64,000 bases of DNA from a virus, in the IMG/VR virus record IMGVR_UViG_3300028394_000044, positions 98,300 to 162,299 of that record; one strand, given 5' to 3'. Both the position numbers and the translations under genes were made by a program. Shown one piece after another: positions 37,463 to 45,079 of the stretch. Below the pieces are notes generated by a model. That model was given only the letters and a program-made list of their open reading frames with translations. It had not been told where the DNA came from and ran no database searches. Positions within the stretch are counted from its first letter, which is position 1, and each line of letters opens with the position of its first letter.

Positions 37463-38450
37463 CTTACCGGATCAAATTAATGGTGTGGTCACAACATATC
37501 AAAATATTGAGGCTTGTGCGATTCTGGATGGTTATAAGTTTGTGGTGTTGCATCCCGGGAGGTTCAGCTACATTGATTGCCCTCGCTACAACGAAGTCAA
37601 GATTGCCTATCCCCGGAACTTGGGCAAGAAGATTAAGGAGATCAATCCGGATTATATCCATATCGCCACAGAAGGTCCTTTGGGTTTGTGGGCTAGAAAG
37701 TATTTGTCATTATATAATATTAGGCACAATACCGCTTATCATACTAAGTTTCCTGAAGGGTTAAAAAAGCTGTTTGGCATTCCAGAATTTATAACTTGGA
37801 AATTTGTTAAGTGGTTTCACAAACATAGTGGAAAAGTTTTAACCACAACTGATAGTATGGTTAAGGAATTACAAGCACACGGTTTTGAAGGTGAAGTTGT
37901 TCCTTGGACACGTGGTGTTGACCGTGAAATTTTTAAACCTGACCTTAGAGAAGACACAACTGCTAAGTATCTTTTATGTGTTTCCCGTGTCAGTAAAGAA
38001 AAAAATCTAGAAGCATTTTTTGAGTTAGACTATCCTGGTTATCAAAAAATTATGGTGGGCGATGGTCCTATGCTTGAAACTTATAAGAAGAAATATCCAG
38101 AAGTAACATTTACAGGATTTAAGACAGGTATAAATTTGGCACGATACTATGCAAATGCAGAAGTATTTGTTTTCCCTAGCCGTTGGGAAACATTTGGACT
38201 TGTTATGATAGAAGCAATGGCTTGTGGAACTCCTGTTGCGGCTTATCCTTGTCAAGGACCAGAAGATGTAATTGAACAAGGTGTAACAGGATTTATGCAT
38301 ACAGATTTAAAGATTGCAGTAACGAATGCGCTAAATATGGATCGACAAAAAGTTTTAGAAGGTAGCAAACGCTGGACTTGGGAAGCCGCATGGCAAATAT
38401 TTAAAAATAATCTTGTCTCTGTCACATCACTGTCACACAATTTATCATAA
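37431..38450 (+). CDS. agt: Family 4 glycosyltransferase (Agt-like diacylglycerol glycosyltransferase)
   Basis: 339 residues, GT-B fold. N-terminal ITDNLPDQINGVVTTY, HIATEGPLGLWAR, AYHTKFPE, and the nucleotide-sugar site LLCVSRVSKEKNLEAF, VGDGPML, FPSRWETFGLVMIEAMACGTPV. This resembles the Agt enzymes that add sugars to diacylglycerol in bacterial lipid remodelling. Overlaps plcP by 32 nt. Confidence 0.8.
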   Translation: MTKTILIITDNLPDQINGVVTTYQNIEACAILDGYKFVVLHPGRFSYIDCPRYNEVKIAYPRNLGKKIKEINPDYIHIATEGPLGLWARKYLSLYNIRHNTAYHTKFPEGLKKLFGIPEFITWKFVKWFHKHSGKVLTTTDSMVKELQAHGFEGEVVPWTRGVDREIFKPDLREDTTAKYLLCVSRVSKEKNLEAFFELDYPGYQKIMVGDGPMLETYKKKYPEVTFTGFKTGINLARYYANAEVFVFPSRWETFGLVMIEAMACGTPVAAYPCQGPEDVIEQGVTGFMHTDLKIAVTNALNMDRQKVLEGSKRWTWEAAWQIFKNNLVSVTSLSHNLS

Positions 38451-38453
38451 ATA
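38446..38453 (+). promoter_or_regulatory. Candidate late promoter box
   Basis: CATAAATA, one base off the T4 late consensus, 41 nt before the next gene and with AAGGAG in between. Confidence 0.4.
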
Positions 38454-38493
38454 AGTATGTGCCAATTGGCATATAACCCCCAAGGAGTGATTT

Positions 38494-39141
38494 ATGAGAT
38501 TAGAAGACCTAGCCGTAAGATTAGTAGCAGTTGAAGCTAAGTTAGCATCCATAACTGGTACTACAGTTGATACAAACAGTGCCACAAGCATTGAAGAAAT
38601 GGATGCAAGATTGTCGGTTGTTGAGGTGCAAGTTGACCAATTGATTGCTGAGAAAACTGCCAACCATATTGATTCTATTATTATTGCCGCAGCAAATGAT
38701 GCTCCAGTTGACGTTTCCGAAGTTGTTGCTTTGTCCGCAAGTGTTTACAATGAAGAAGCTGCCAGCATCGTTGCTGATGTTGTAATAGCACAAACTGAAG
38801 CAGAAGCAATTGTTAATCCAGAAGTTGCAGATATTGTATCTGCTGCGGTTATGGCAGTTGTTACAGCCGAGCCAGAAGTTGTTTTAGATGCAGTAGCAAT
38901 TACTGCCGCTATTACAGACGCAGTTGCTGAAATGCCAGTGCCATCACCAGAAGTTGCTGAACAAGTAGCTACCGCCATTGCGGAAGTAATTGCTACAGCT
39001 ACAGGTGTTGATACAGTTTCTCCAGAAGTTCAACAACAAGTAGTTGATGCTGTCGCCGCGCCTTCTGATACTGCATTAGATAGTATTGAGAGTCGCCTAG
39101 ATGTTGCTGAGGCGAAGGTTGATTTTTTGTTGGGAAAGTAA
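38494..39141 (+). CDS. Ala/Val/Glu-rich low-complexity protein
   Basis: 215 residues. N- and C-terminal coiled-coil-like segments (VRLVAVEAKLASI and ESRLDVAEAKVDFLLGK) resemble each other, bracketing a long Ala/Val/Pro/Glu repeat region. Could be a virion decoration or fibre-like protein; unknown. A terminator follows. Confidence 0.6.
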   Translation: MRLEDLAVRLVAVEAKLASITGTTVDTNSATSIEEMDARLSVVEVQVDQLIAEKTANHIDSIIIAAANDAPVDVSEVVALSASVYNEEAASIVADVVIAQTEAEAIVNPEVADIVSAAVMAVVTAEPEVVLDAVAITAAITDAVAEMPVPSPEVAEQVATAIAEVIATATGVDTVSPEVQQQVVDAVAAPSDTALDSIESRLDVAEAKVDFLLGK

Positions 39142-39194
39142 TATCTGGCGTTAAACGCTGGTTCTCAAAACTTTTTTGAATAAAAGAAGGCAAT

Positions 39195-39218
39195 AAAGAG
39201 GTCGCAAGACCTCTTTTT
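39195..39218 (+). terminator. Rho-independent terminator
   Basis: AAAGAGGTC-GCAA-GACCTCTTT and T tract. Confidence 0.9.
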
Positions 39219-39220
39219 CA

Positions 39221-39249
39221 TTGACAAATTGGTCAAATAAATATATAAT
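39221..39249 (+). promoter_or_regulatory. Consensus promoter of the tmRNA
   Basis: TTGACA (39221-39226), 17-nt spacer, TATAAT (39244-39249), perfect consensus directly after the terminator. Confidence 0.9.
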
Positions 39250-39256
39250 GTAAGTT

Positions 39257-39607
39257 ATTGCTGTATGAAGCGATGTAAAATAAGTTCAAGACGCGGGGGC
39301 AGTGCCCGCCAGGTCCACCATAAAATACATTGGAGAACATAGGCAGACCTATGGGGTCCTGAGCAAAAACTCAGGAGCGTGGTTTATCGTAAAACGCTAG
39401 TGTATTTTATAATGGGCCTGACACAGGATCGATTGGGCAAAGAGTAACAAAGTGGACAGCACGGGAAAGCAGAACCTGTAGGATTGGGGTAACTCGATCA
39501 TAGAAGCAAAAAAAGTAAATGCAAACGACTCACGTTTCTTGATGGTAGCGTAAGCACCATCGGAGTTTTGCAAGTTGAACTTAGCAACAGAATCAACTTG
39601 CTTTTTT
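39257..39607 (+). ncRNA. ssrA: Two-piece (circularly permuted) tmRNA
   Basis: Acceptor piece first (about 39257-39320), ending CAGGTCCACCA; coding piece from 39413. P1: GGGCCTG (39413-39419) pairs with CAGGTCC (39310-39316). P2: TAAGTTCAA (39281-39289) pairs with TTGAACTTA (39575-39583), 9/9. The tag frame (39521-39553) reads ANDSRFLMVA then TAA, with the stop inside a GATGGT...ACCATC hairpin as in bacterial tmRNA. The excised loop (39321-39412) is closed by TAAAATACA/TGTATTTTA. The T-loop (GGCAGTG) is atypical. Rescues stalled ribosomes and tags proteins. Transcription start inferred. Confidence 0.87.
39570..39607 (+). terminator. Terminator at the end of the tmRNA
   Basis: GCAAGTTGA (39570-39578), 14-nt loop, TCAACTTGC (39593-39601), six T. 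It overlaps the P2 strand, so hairpin and P2 are alternatives. Confidence 0.85.
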
Positions 39608-39622
39608 AACCTAGGAGAAAAT

Positions 39623-40066
39623 ATGAAAAAATTAATTATCGCTATTGCAGCATTTACAATTGCATCTTTTGCATCTGCTATTGAAATTGATGTGTCCAAA
39701 GCTCACGATTTTAAAGCAAAGGCCGATGGTGTACGAGTTGAAGCACAAGTTGATGTATTCAAAGTACCGGTAACGGCATCTTATACTACGATTGATAAGA
39801 AATATAATCGTTATGCAGTTGGCGCAGAATATGGTGTTGCTAAAATTGGACCTGTTGCTCTTGCAGTAACCGGTAGTGTTGTTTATCAAGATACATATCT
39901 TTCAACTAGTAAAGATGGATATGGTTTAACCGCTGGCGCAATTGCAACACTTCCGCTTGTAAAAAATATTAGTTTATTCGCAAGCACTGAAGTATTCGCT
40001 GGCCAGAAACGTATTAATGCATTTAATGGTAACACCGGAACTATTGGTCTAACGGCCAAGTTCTAA
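39623..40066 (+). CDS. Exported beta-barrel-like outer membrane protein
   Basis: 147 residues. Signal peptide (MKKLIIAIAAFTIASFASA), then alternating strands and a terminal aromatic (TIGLTAKF), as in small outer-membrane barrels. AGGAGA ribosome-binding site. It may alter the host surface, for example receptor masking; inference. Confidence 0.7.
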   Translation: MKKLIIAIAAFTIASFASAIEIDVSKAHDFKAKADGVRVEAQVDVFKVPVTASYTTIDKKYNRYAVGAEYGVAKIGPVALAVTGSVVYQDTYLSTSKDGYGLTAGAIATLPLVKNISLFASTEVFAGQKRINAFNGNTGTIGLTAKF

Positions 40067-40084
40067 TCTTTTGAAGGAACAGTA

Positions 40085-40516
40085 ATGAATCGCTTATTAG
40101 CTTCACTATTTTTATTGAACGTATTGGTAGGTTGCGGCGGAGGTACTTCAACAGACGTATCAACACCACAAGTAGTAAAATTATCAACACAGTCACTTGC
40201 CGACATGCCTGCACCGTTTGTGGTTGGCCCACAACCACAAACACCCACTACGCCTCAGTTTGTTGTTGGACCTAGCGGAACTGTTCCCAGCCAGGTAGTT
40301 GTTGGACCTACACCACCTACTGTGACATTTGTAACAGGACCAGTAGTAGGACCAACGGTTACTATATCTCCGCCTGTAGTAATTGGACCCAGTGTTGTTC
40401 CACAACCTGTGATCAATTACTGCAGGGACGGTTTTATTGTTGGACCATGCACACCTTTGCCTACAACTTGTAGACCGGATGCCGGTGGGTTTGTAACGGG
40501 TCCATGCACACCGTAA
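40085..40516 (+). CDS. Lipoprotein with Val-Gly-Pro repeats
   Basis: 143 residues. Lipobox LVGC (Cys 17), then about eight [V/I]-x-G-P repeats (VVGP, VTGP, VIGP) and paired cysteines near the end. Likely lipid-anchored in the envelope; role unknown. Confidence 0.7.
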   Translation: MNRLLASLFLLNVLVGCGGGTSTDVSTPQVVKLSTQSLADMPAPFVVGPQPQTPTTPQFVVGPSGTVPSQVVVGPTPPTVTFVTGPVVGPTVTISPPVVIGPSVVPQPVINYCRDGFIVGPCTPLPTTCRPDAGGFVTGPCTP

Positions 40517-40591
40517 TAAATTTGACCACAAAGTTCTAATCACATGAGTTTGGTGGTTCTCACAAAACCATCACAGATAAAAAGGAGAAAA

Positions 40592-41146
40592 ATGCGAAGT
40601 AAACTTATACTTCTCAGTTTAGTACTCTCTTCCCTCATAGTAGGTCTTGGTATGGTAAATATTAGTCCACCTAAATTACCGTACAAAATTTCTTATGCCG
40701 ACCTCAATAAAGATAAACAGAAGCAAATTACTTGTTTAGCTGAAAATATTTATTTTGAAGCGGCACATGAGCCATTAGAGGGAAAGAAAGCGGTAGCATT
40801 TGTTACCATTAACCGAGTACAAACAGGCAACTATGCAAATACTATTTGTGAAGTTGTACAACAGAAAACGGGTACAGTATGTCAATTTTCTTGGTACTGT
40901 GTGAAAACAATTGCCGATAAACGCTTGACAATTAGAGACACTTCATTGTATAATAGCATCAGGCAGTTAGCAACAGACATAGTTGTTAATTATGAGTTCA
41001 TGGTAGATGTGACAAACGGTTCAACATATTACCATGCAGATTATGTAAATCCTCATTGGAACTTAAAGAAGATTCACCAGATTGGTCAACATATCTTCTA
41101 CAAGAACCACAAGGATAAAATTGATAAAACTAAGGAATTTATATGA
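40592..41146 (+). CDS. Cell wall hydrolase, SleB-like (probable endolysin)
   Basis: 184 residues. N-terminal hydrophobic anchor (LILLSLVLSSLIVGLG), then LAENIYFEAAHEPLEGKKAVAFVTINRV with the catalytic Glu, CQFSWYC, and TNGSTYYHADYVNPHW. This is the hydrolase_2/SleB fold (N-acetylmuramyl cleavage). Signal anchor suggests SAR-type export. AAGGAG sets the start. Confidence 0.85.
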   Translation: MRSKLILLSLVLSSLIVGLGMVNISPPKLPYKISYADLNKDKQKQITCLAENIYFEAAHEPLEGKKAVAFVTINRVQTGNYANTICEVVQQKTGTVCQFSWYCVKTIADKRLTIRDTSLYNSIRQLATDIVVNYEFMVDVTNGSTYYHADYVNPHWNLKKIHQIGQHIFYKNHKDKIDKTKEFI

Positions 41147-41364
41147 CTAAGAACTATGAAATCGTAACATTGATTATATGTTTATCAGTGATTATTGCGG
41201 GTTTAATTGCCGGCACTTTCATCTACAATATCAATGATAGAAACAACATGGCACAAAATATGGAATCGGCAATCGCAAAAGGTATTGATCCACTTTCAAT
41301 CAAGTGTGCATATGAGACCAATGCCAATCCAGTTTGTATCACCATGGCAGCTTCACGCAAATGA
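41143..41364 (+). CDS. Small membrane protein next to endolysin
   Basis: 73 residues. One transmembrane segment (IVTLIICLSVIIAGLIAGTFI) then a conserved NDRNNMAQNMESAIAKGIDPLSIKC tail shared with many T4-like phages. A lysis-linked (spanin- or holin-like) role is suggested by position only. Confidence 0.6.
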   Translation: MTKNYEIVTLIICLSVIIAGLIAGTFIYNINDRNNMAQNMESAIAKGIDPLSIKCAYETNANPVCITMAASRK

Positions 41365-42506
41365 GCAAAAATATAGATAGTCTTTTAGCCAGTCTAGGGG
41401 TATCTAGGCCAATTAGAACAATTAGAACGGTTGCTCGCGCAAGCCGTAGATCGAAAAAACAGTTTAAATCTTGGACATACGATTCGAGTGAAATTAATAA
41501 TAAACTTATGAATAACGAAAAAATCTTTATTGGCGCATCCGATTATGGAGATTACATCTTTTCACAATTGATGGACCTCCGTACAACAAATGAAAAATCT
41601 ACATTCAACCGTGAGGTAAAAATGTTGGGAAACAGAAATGTTTGGCAAACATTTATTGAATCTGATTTTCAAGATGAACATCTTATTGAATTTAATGAAT
41701 CGACTGGCATCATCATTACAAATGAAGAAAACTTCATTCGGTATGATGTAAATTCAAATTCTATTACAGCAAGACTTTATGGTGATAAAGAATTTGTAGA
41801 GAAATTTTCCGAATACTTGTTGAATAAATTTGAAGAAGTTAAATCTTATATTGAATGGGTTTATTCAAGTGATGGTAATTCTGTAAATGTTCCTTTGAAC
41901 ACCGAAAGACTTCCTCTGGATGAAATGTATCCATTTTTAGGTACAGAGAAGTTGACCGAATACTATGACCGCTACCTTGCATCAAATGCAAATATTTTAC
42001 TATTGATTGGACCACCAGGAACAGGAAAAACTACTTTTATTCGTGGTTTACTTGCACATAGTAATTCCTCTGCAATGGTTACATATGATGCAGCCATTCT
42101 AGAAAAAGACTACTTATTTGCTCGTTTTATTGAAGATGAAACTGGTGTAATGGTGCTGGAAGACTCTGATAACTTTCTAAAGGCTCGGAGTGATGGTAAT
42201 ACTATGATGCATCGTTTCCTGAACGTTGGAGACGGTTTGGTGACTACTAAAGGAAAAAAACTAATCTTCTCTACAAATCTTCCATCTATTCGTGATGTTG
42301 ATCCTGCATTAATTCGACCTGGTCGTTGTTTTGATGTATTATCGTTTGACCAATTGAATGGTGAACAGGCAACTAAACTAGCCGAAAAACTTGGTGTTTC
42401 ATATGAAACAAAAAATTCAGGCAAGTATAGCATTGCTGAAATTTTCAACAAAAAACTTGATGCCGATAATCCAAGAAAATTCGGTAGCAAAATGGGATTT
42501 ATTTAA
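41361..42506 (+). CDS. AAA+ ATPase
   Basis: 381 residues. An N-terminal ~190 residues of unknown fold, then Walker A GPPGTGKTT, Walker B VMVLEDSD, sensor 1 IFSTN and an arginine-finger DPALIRPGR. Common in T4-like phages near gp32/gp59, role not established. Start at 41361, inside the end of the previous gene. Confidence 0.85.
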   Translation: MSKNIDSLLASLGVSRPIRTIRTVARASRRSKKQFKSWTYDSSEINNKLMNNEKIFIGASDYGDYIFSQLMDLRTTNEKSTFNREVKMLGNRNVWQTFIESDFQDEHLIEFNESTGIIITNEENFIRYDVNSNSITARLYGDKEFVEKFSEYLLNKFEEVKSYIEWVYSSDGNSVNVPLNTERLPLDEMYPFLGTEKLTEYYDRYLASNANILLLIGPPGTGKTTFIRGLLAHSNSSAMVTYDAAILEKDYLFARFIEDETGVMVLEDSDNFLKARSDGNTMMHRFLNVGDGLVTTKGKKLIFSTNLPSIRDVDPALIRPGRCFDVLSFDQLNGEQATKLAEKLGVSYETKNSGKYSIAEIFNKKLDADNPRKFGSKMGFI

Positions 42507-42516
42507 GGAGTATATT

Positions 42517-42789
42517 ATGGCTGTGCAACAATTTTCAATCAATCAAATTTCAAATGAAGCTGACCGCAAGAAATTGCTAGATGCTATCAAAGAATGTTCC
42601 AATTCCATGGTCCGCATGGAAGGAGAAAAAGACTTTATTAAAGAAGCTATTAAGGCTGTATGTGAAGACTTGAAATTGCCTAAACGGATTGTGAATCGTT
42701 TAGTGAAAGTTTATCACAAACAAAATTATGATGAAGAAGTGGCAACACATGAACAGTTTGAACAACTGTATGAAACGATTGTTAAGTGA
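42517..42789 (+). CDS. dsbA: DsbA-like double-stranded DNA-binding protein
   Basis: 90 residues, same size as T4 DsbA, with the helical MEGEKDFIKEAIKAVCEDLKLPKRIVNRLVKVYHKQNYDEEV segment. In T4, DsbA binds near late promoters. AAGGAG upstream. Confidence 0.8.
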   Translation: MAVQQFSINQISNEADRKKLLDAIKECSNSMVRMEGEKDFIKEAIKAVCEDLKLPKRIVNRLVKVYHKQNYDEEVATHEQFEQLYETIVK

Positions 42790-43010
42790 TGCCAACCAAA
42801 GATGAAATGTATAAGTTTCAGATAGCAATTGAAGACCTTGTTATAGAAACATCTTTCAACTACATGGAAGCTATTTTGGAATATTGTGATAGAACTGGTA
42901 TGGAAATTGAATTAGCTTCTTCTTTGGTAAATAAAGATTTGAAGGCAAAAATTCAAATCAACGCTCAGGAATTGAACATGTTACCAAAAACTACTCGACT
43001 TCCTATTTGA
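42789..43010 (+). CDS. 33: gp33-like late promoter coactivator
   Basis: 73 residues, shorter than T4 gp33. YMEAILEYCDRTGMEIELASSLVNKDLKAKIQINAQELNML is the pattern of T4-like gp33 proteins that bridge RNA polymerase and the sliding clamp. Overlaps dsbA by one base. Confidence 0.75.
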   Translation: MPTKDEMYKFQIAIEDLVIETSFNYMEAILEYCDRTGMEIELASSLVNKDLKAKIQINAQELNMLPKTTRLPI

Positions 43011-43017
43011 TTTGTAA

Positions 43018-43023
43018 TACAAT
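43018..43023 (+). promoter_or_regulatory. -10 box of the gp59 gene, leaderless configuration
   Basis: TACAAT, exactly 6 nt before the ATG at 43030. Weak -35. Confidence 0.4.
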
Positions 43024-43029
43024 TATATA

Positions 43030-43611
43030 ATGACAGGATACGAAGCATTTTCAAATTATCATGTGCTTAAATTGCACTTTACAACCAGCTATGATTATTT
43101 CAAATATGGTGGTAAGTGCAATATCAACATTGAGTCTTTTGAAAAACGTAGAGACAAATACCACTTCTATAAATTATCACGTAAATATGAACTTGATGAA
43201 TACCGAGAATTTGTAATTTCAAGTTTACTTACCAATGATAATTGTTGGGCAGGTACTTTGTTAGAAGATGATTCTCAATTAGCTCACACTAAAAGAATGT
43301 CCATCTTACAATCTCTTGGGTATAATTTCAAAAATGACTGTGTAATAATTTCTGATGCTGGCAATTTAAATTCACTATTGAAAACTGAAGGCTCTTATCC
43401 AACACTTTTAACAATGACGTTGCAGAAAGTATTAAACATTGAAACATTGTGCATACTGAATGCATTAATGAATTTTTTACCGATGTGGGAAAGAAAAATA
43501 AATGATGATATTCGATGGCCAAACATACACCGAAAAATTGTGAAGTACAGTCCGTTCATACAATTTCCCAAAGATATATTCCGCAAACACGCAATTGAGA
43601 TTTTAAAATGA
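43030..43611 (+). CDS. 59: DNA helicase loader (T4 gp59)
   Basis: 193 residues. The diagnostic KRRDKYHFYKLSRKYEL segment matches T4 gp59, which loads gp41 helicase on gp32-coated forks. No ribosome-binding site. Overlaps the next gene by 4 nt. Confidence 0.85.
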   Translation: MTGYEAFSNYHVLKLHFTTSYDYFKYGGKCNINIESFEKRRDKYHFYKLSRKYELDEYREFVISSLLTNDNCWAGTLLEDDSQLAHTKRMSILQSLGYNFKNDCVIISDAGNLNSLLKTEGSYPTLLTMTLQKVLNIETLCILNALMNFLPMWERKINDDIRWPNIHRKIVKYSPFIQFPKDIFRKHAIEILK

Positions 43612-44090
43612 TTGAAAAACTATATTTGGATATGGATGGCGTTCTCTGTAATTTTGAGCGCCGATACTTTGAACTGTATGGTGAATTGCCCGGTTCAATG
43701 CGAGATAGGAAAGAATTCTCGTTACATTGGGAAGATTTCATTATGACCAAACAGTTTGAAACTCTCGATATGTGGCCTGGTGGTGAAACATTAATTCTGT
43801 ATGCAGAATCACTTAGCATTCCTGTTGAGATTCTTACATCTTCTGGTGGAAACAAACACCATGACAAAGTAGCTGAACAAAAAATGGTTTGGCTAAAAAC
43901 AAAAGGAATTGAATTTCCTTGCAATGTGGTATCTGGTCGTAAGAACAAAGCGAACTATGCTACATCTAAAACTATTCTGGTTGATGATACTGCTGATGTT
44001 ATTCAGGCATTTAATGCCGCTGGCGGAATAGGTATTCTTCATAAAGAAGCCGGCAATACTTTGATGATGCTGGAAAAGCTCTTGACTTGA
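43608..44090 (+). CDS. HAD-family phosphatase (5'-nucleotidase-like)
   Basis: 160 residues. Nucleophile motif YLDMDGVLCNF, LTSSGG (motif II), VSGRKNKANYA and ILVDDTADVI (motif IV). Likely a deoxynucleotidase or kin. Confidence 0.8.
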   Translation: MIEKLYLDMDGVLCNFERRYFELYGELPGSMRDRKEFSLHWEDFIMTKQFETLDMWPGGETLILYAESLSIPVEILTSSGGNKHHDKVAEQKMVWLKTKGIEFPCNVVSGRKNKANYATSKTILVDDTADVIQAFNAAGGIGILHKEAGNTLMMLEKLLT

Positions 44091-44110
44091 GCATATATAC
44101 ATGATATAAT
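44082..44110 (+). promoter_or_regulatory. Sigma70 promoter of gene 32
   Basis: TTGACT (44082-44087), 17-nt spacer, TATAAT (44105-44110). Confidence 0.8.
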
Positions 44111-44116
44111 GCATAT

Positions 44117-44125
44117 TGTGGATAA
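44117..44125 (+). promoter_or_regulatory. DnaA-box match in the gene 32 leader
   Basis: Exact TGTGGATAA about 7 nt after the -10 box, at the likely transcription start, where bound DnaA could block or tune transcription. Confidence 0.45.
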
Positions 44126-44163
44126 AAATATACAACGTAATACAACTTATACAAGGAAAAACT

Positions 44164-45048
44164 ATGTCTTTCGCAAATCTAAAGCGTAACCGCGACAGCC
44201 TCGATAAACTAACGAAGGCTATTGAGAGCACCTCACAAAATGCTGAAGCTGGCTCTAAAGATGATACTAGATTCTGGCAAGCAACTGTAGACAAATCAGG
44301 TAACGGGATGGCTACTATTCGCTTTCTGCCCGCTCCAAGTATCGATGGTGAAGATGGTCTCCCATGGGTTCGAAAATTCGACCACGGTTTCCAGGGGCCC
44401 GGTGGTTGGTTCATTGACAACTGCTTAACAACTCTTGGTGAGAAGTGTCCAGTATGTGAGCACAACAGCACACTATGGAATTCAGGTGTTGAAGCTAATA
44501 AAGAAATCGTTCGTAAACAAAAGCGCCGTTTGAGTTATATCGCAAACATTTATGTCGTTTCAGATTCTGCAAATTCTGAAAATGAAGGTACGGTTCGTCT
44601 ATTCAAATTCGGTAAGAAAATCTTTGATAAAATTATTGAAGCAATGAATCCAGAATTTGCTGATGAAACACCATTGAATCCATTTGACTTTTGGGAAGGC
44701 GCTAACTTCAAATTGAAGATTCGTAATGTTGAAGGTTATCGCAACTATGATAAATCTGAGTTTGCTGGTATTTCAGCCCTATTTGATGATGATGCAAAAT
44801 TGGAGAAAATTTACTCCGAGGAACACTCACTGAAAGAATTCACTGATAAGAAGAATTTCAAGCCATACGAACAATTGAAGGCTCGCCTAGATAAAGTTCT
44901 TGGCTTTGAAGGTGATATTGTTCCTGCAACACGGGCTGAAGATGTTGAATTGCCAACACCTGTTGCGAGAAGCGTAAAACCAACCGCACCTGTTGCGGCT
45001 AGTACTGATGATGACTTGGATTATTTCAAGTCTCTAGCAGAAGAGTAA
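44164..45048 (+). CDS. 32: Single-stranded DNA-binding protein (T4 gp32)
   Basis: 294 residues. N-terminal FANLKRNRDSLDKL (LAST/cooperativity region), RFLPAPSIDGEDGLPWVRKFDHGF, zinc site CLTTLGEKCPVCEHN, OB-fold core, and an acidic C-terminal tail (TDDDLDYFKSLAEE) that recruits partners. AAGGAAAAA site sets the start. Confidence 0.94.
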   Translation: MSFANLKRNRDSLDKLTKAIESTSQNAEAGSKDDTRFWQATVDKSGNGMATIRFLPAPSIDGEDGLPWVRKFDHGFQGPGGWFIDNCLTTLGEKCPVCEHNSTLWNSGVEANKEIVRKQKRRLSYIANIYVVSDSANSENEGTVRLFKFGKKIFDKIIEAMNPEFADETPLNPFDFWEGANFKLKIRNVEGYRNYDKSEFAGISALFDDDAKLEKIYSEEHSLKEFTDKKNFKPYEQLKARLDKVLGFEGDIVPATRAEDVELPTPVARSVKPTAPVAASTDDDLDYFKSLAEE

Positions 45049-45054
45049 AATAAG

Positions 45055-45078
45055 AAACCCACCTTTCGGTGGGTTTTT
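45055..45078 (+). terminator. Terminator between convergent genes
   Basis: AAACCCACC-TTTC-GGTGGGTTT and T tract. The symmetric stem may serve both strands, since the facing gene ends 2 nt away. Confidence 0.9.
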
Positions 45079-45079
45079 G

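Noticed and set aside
39397-39699. Minus-strand ORF across the tmRNA coding piece
   Set aside because: Explained by the tmRNA and the start of the barrel protein gene; no promoter or ribosome-binding site.
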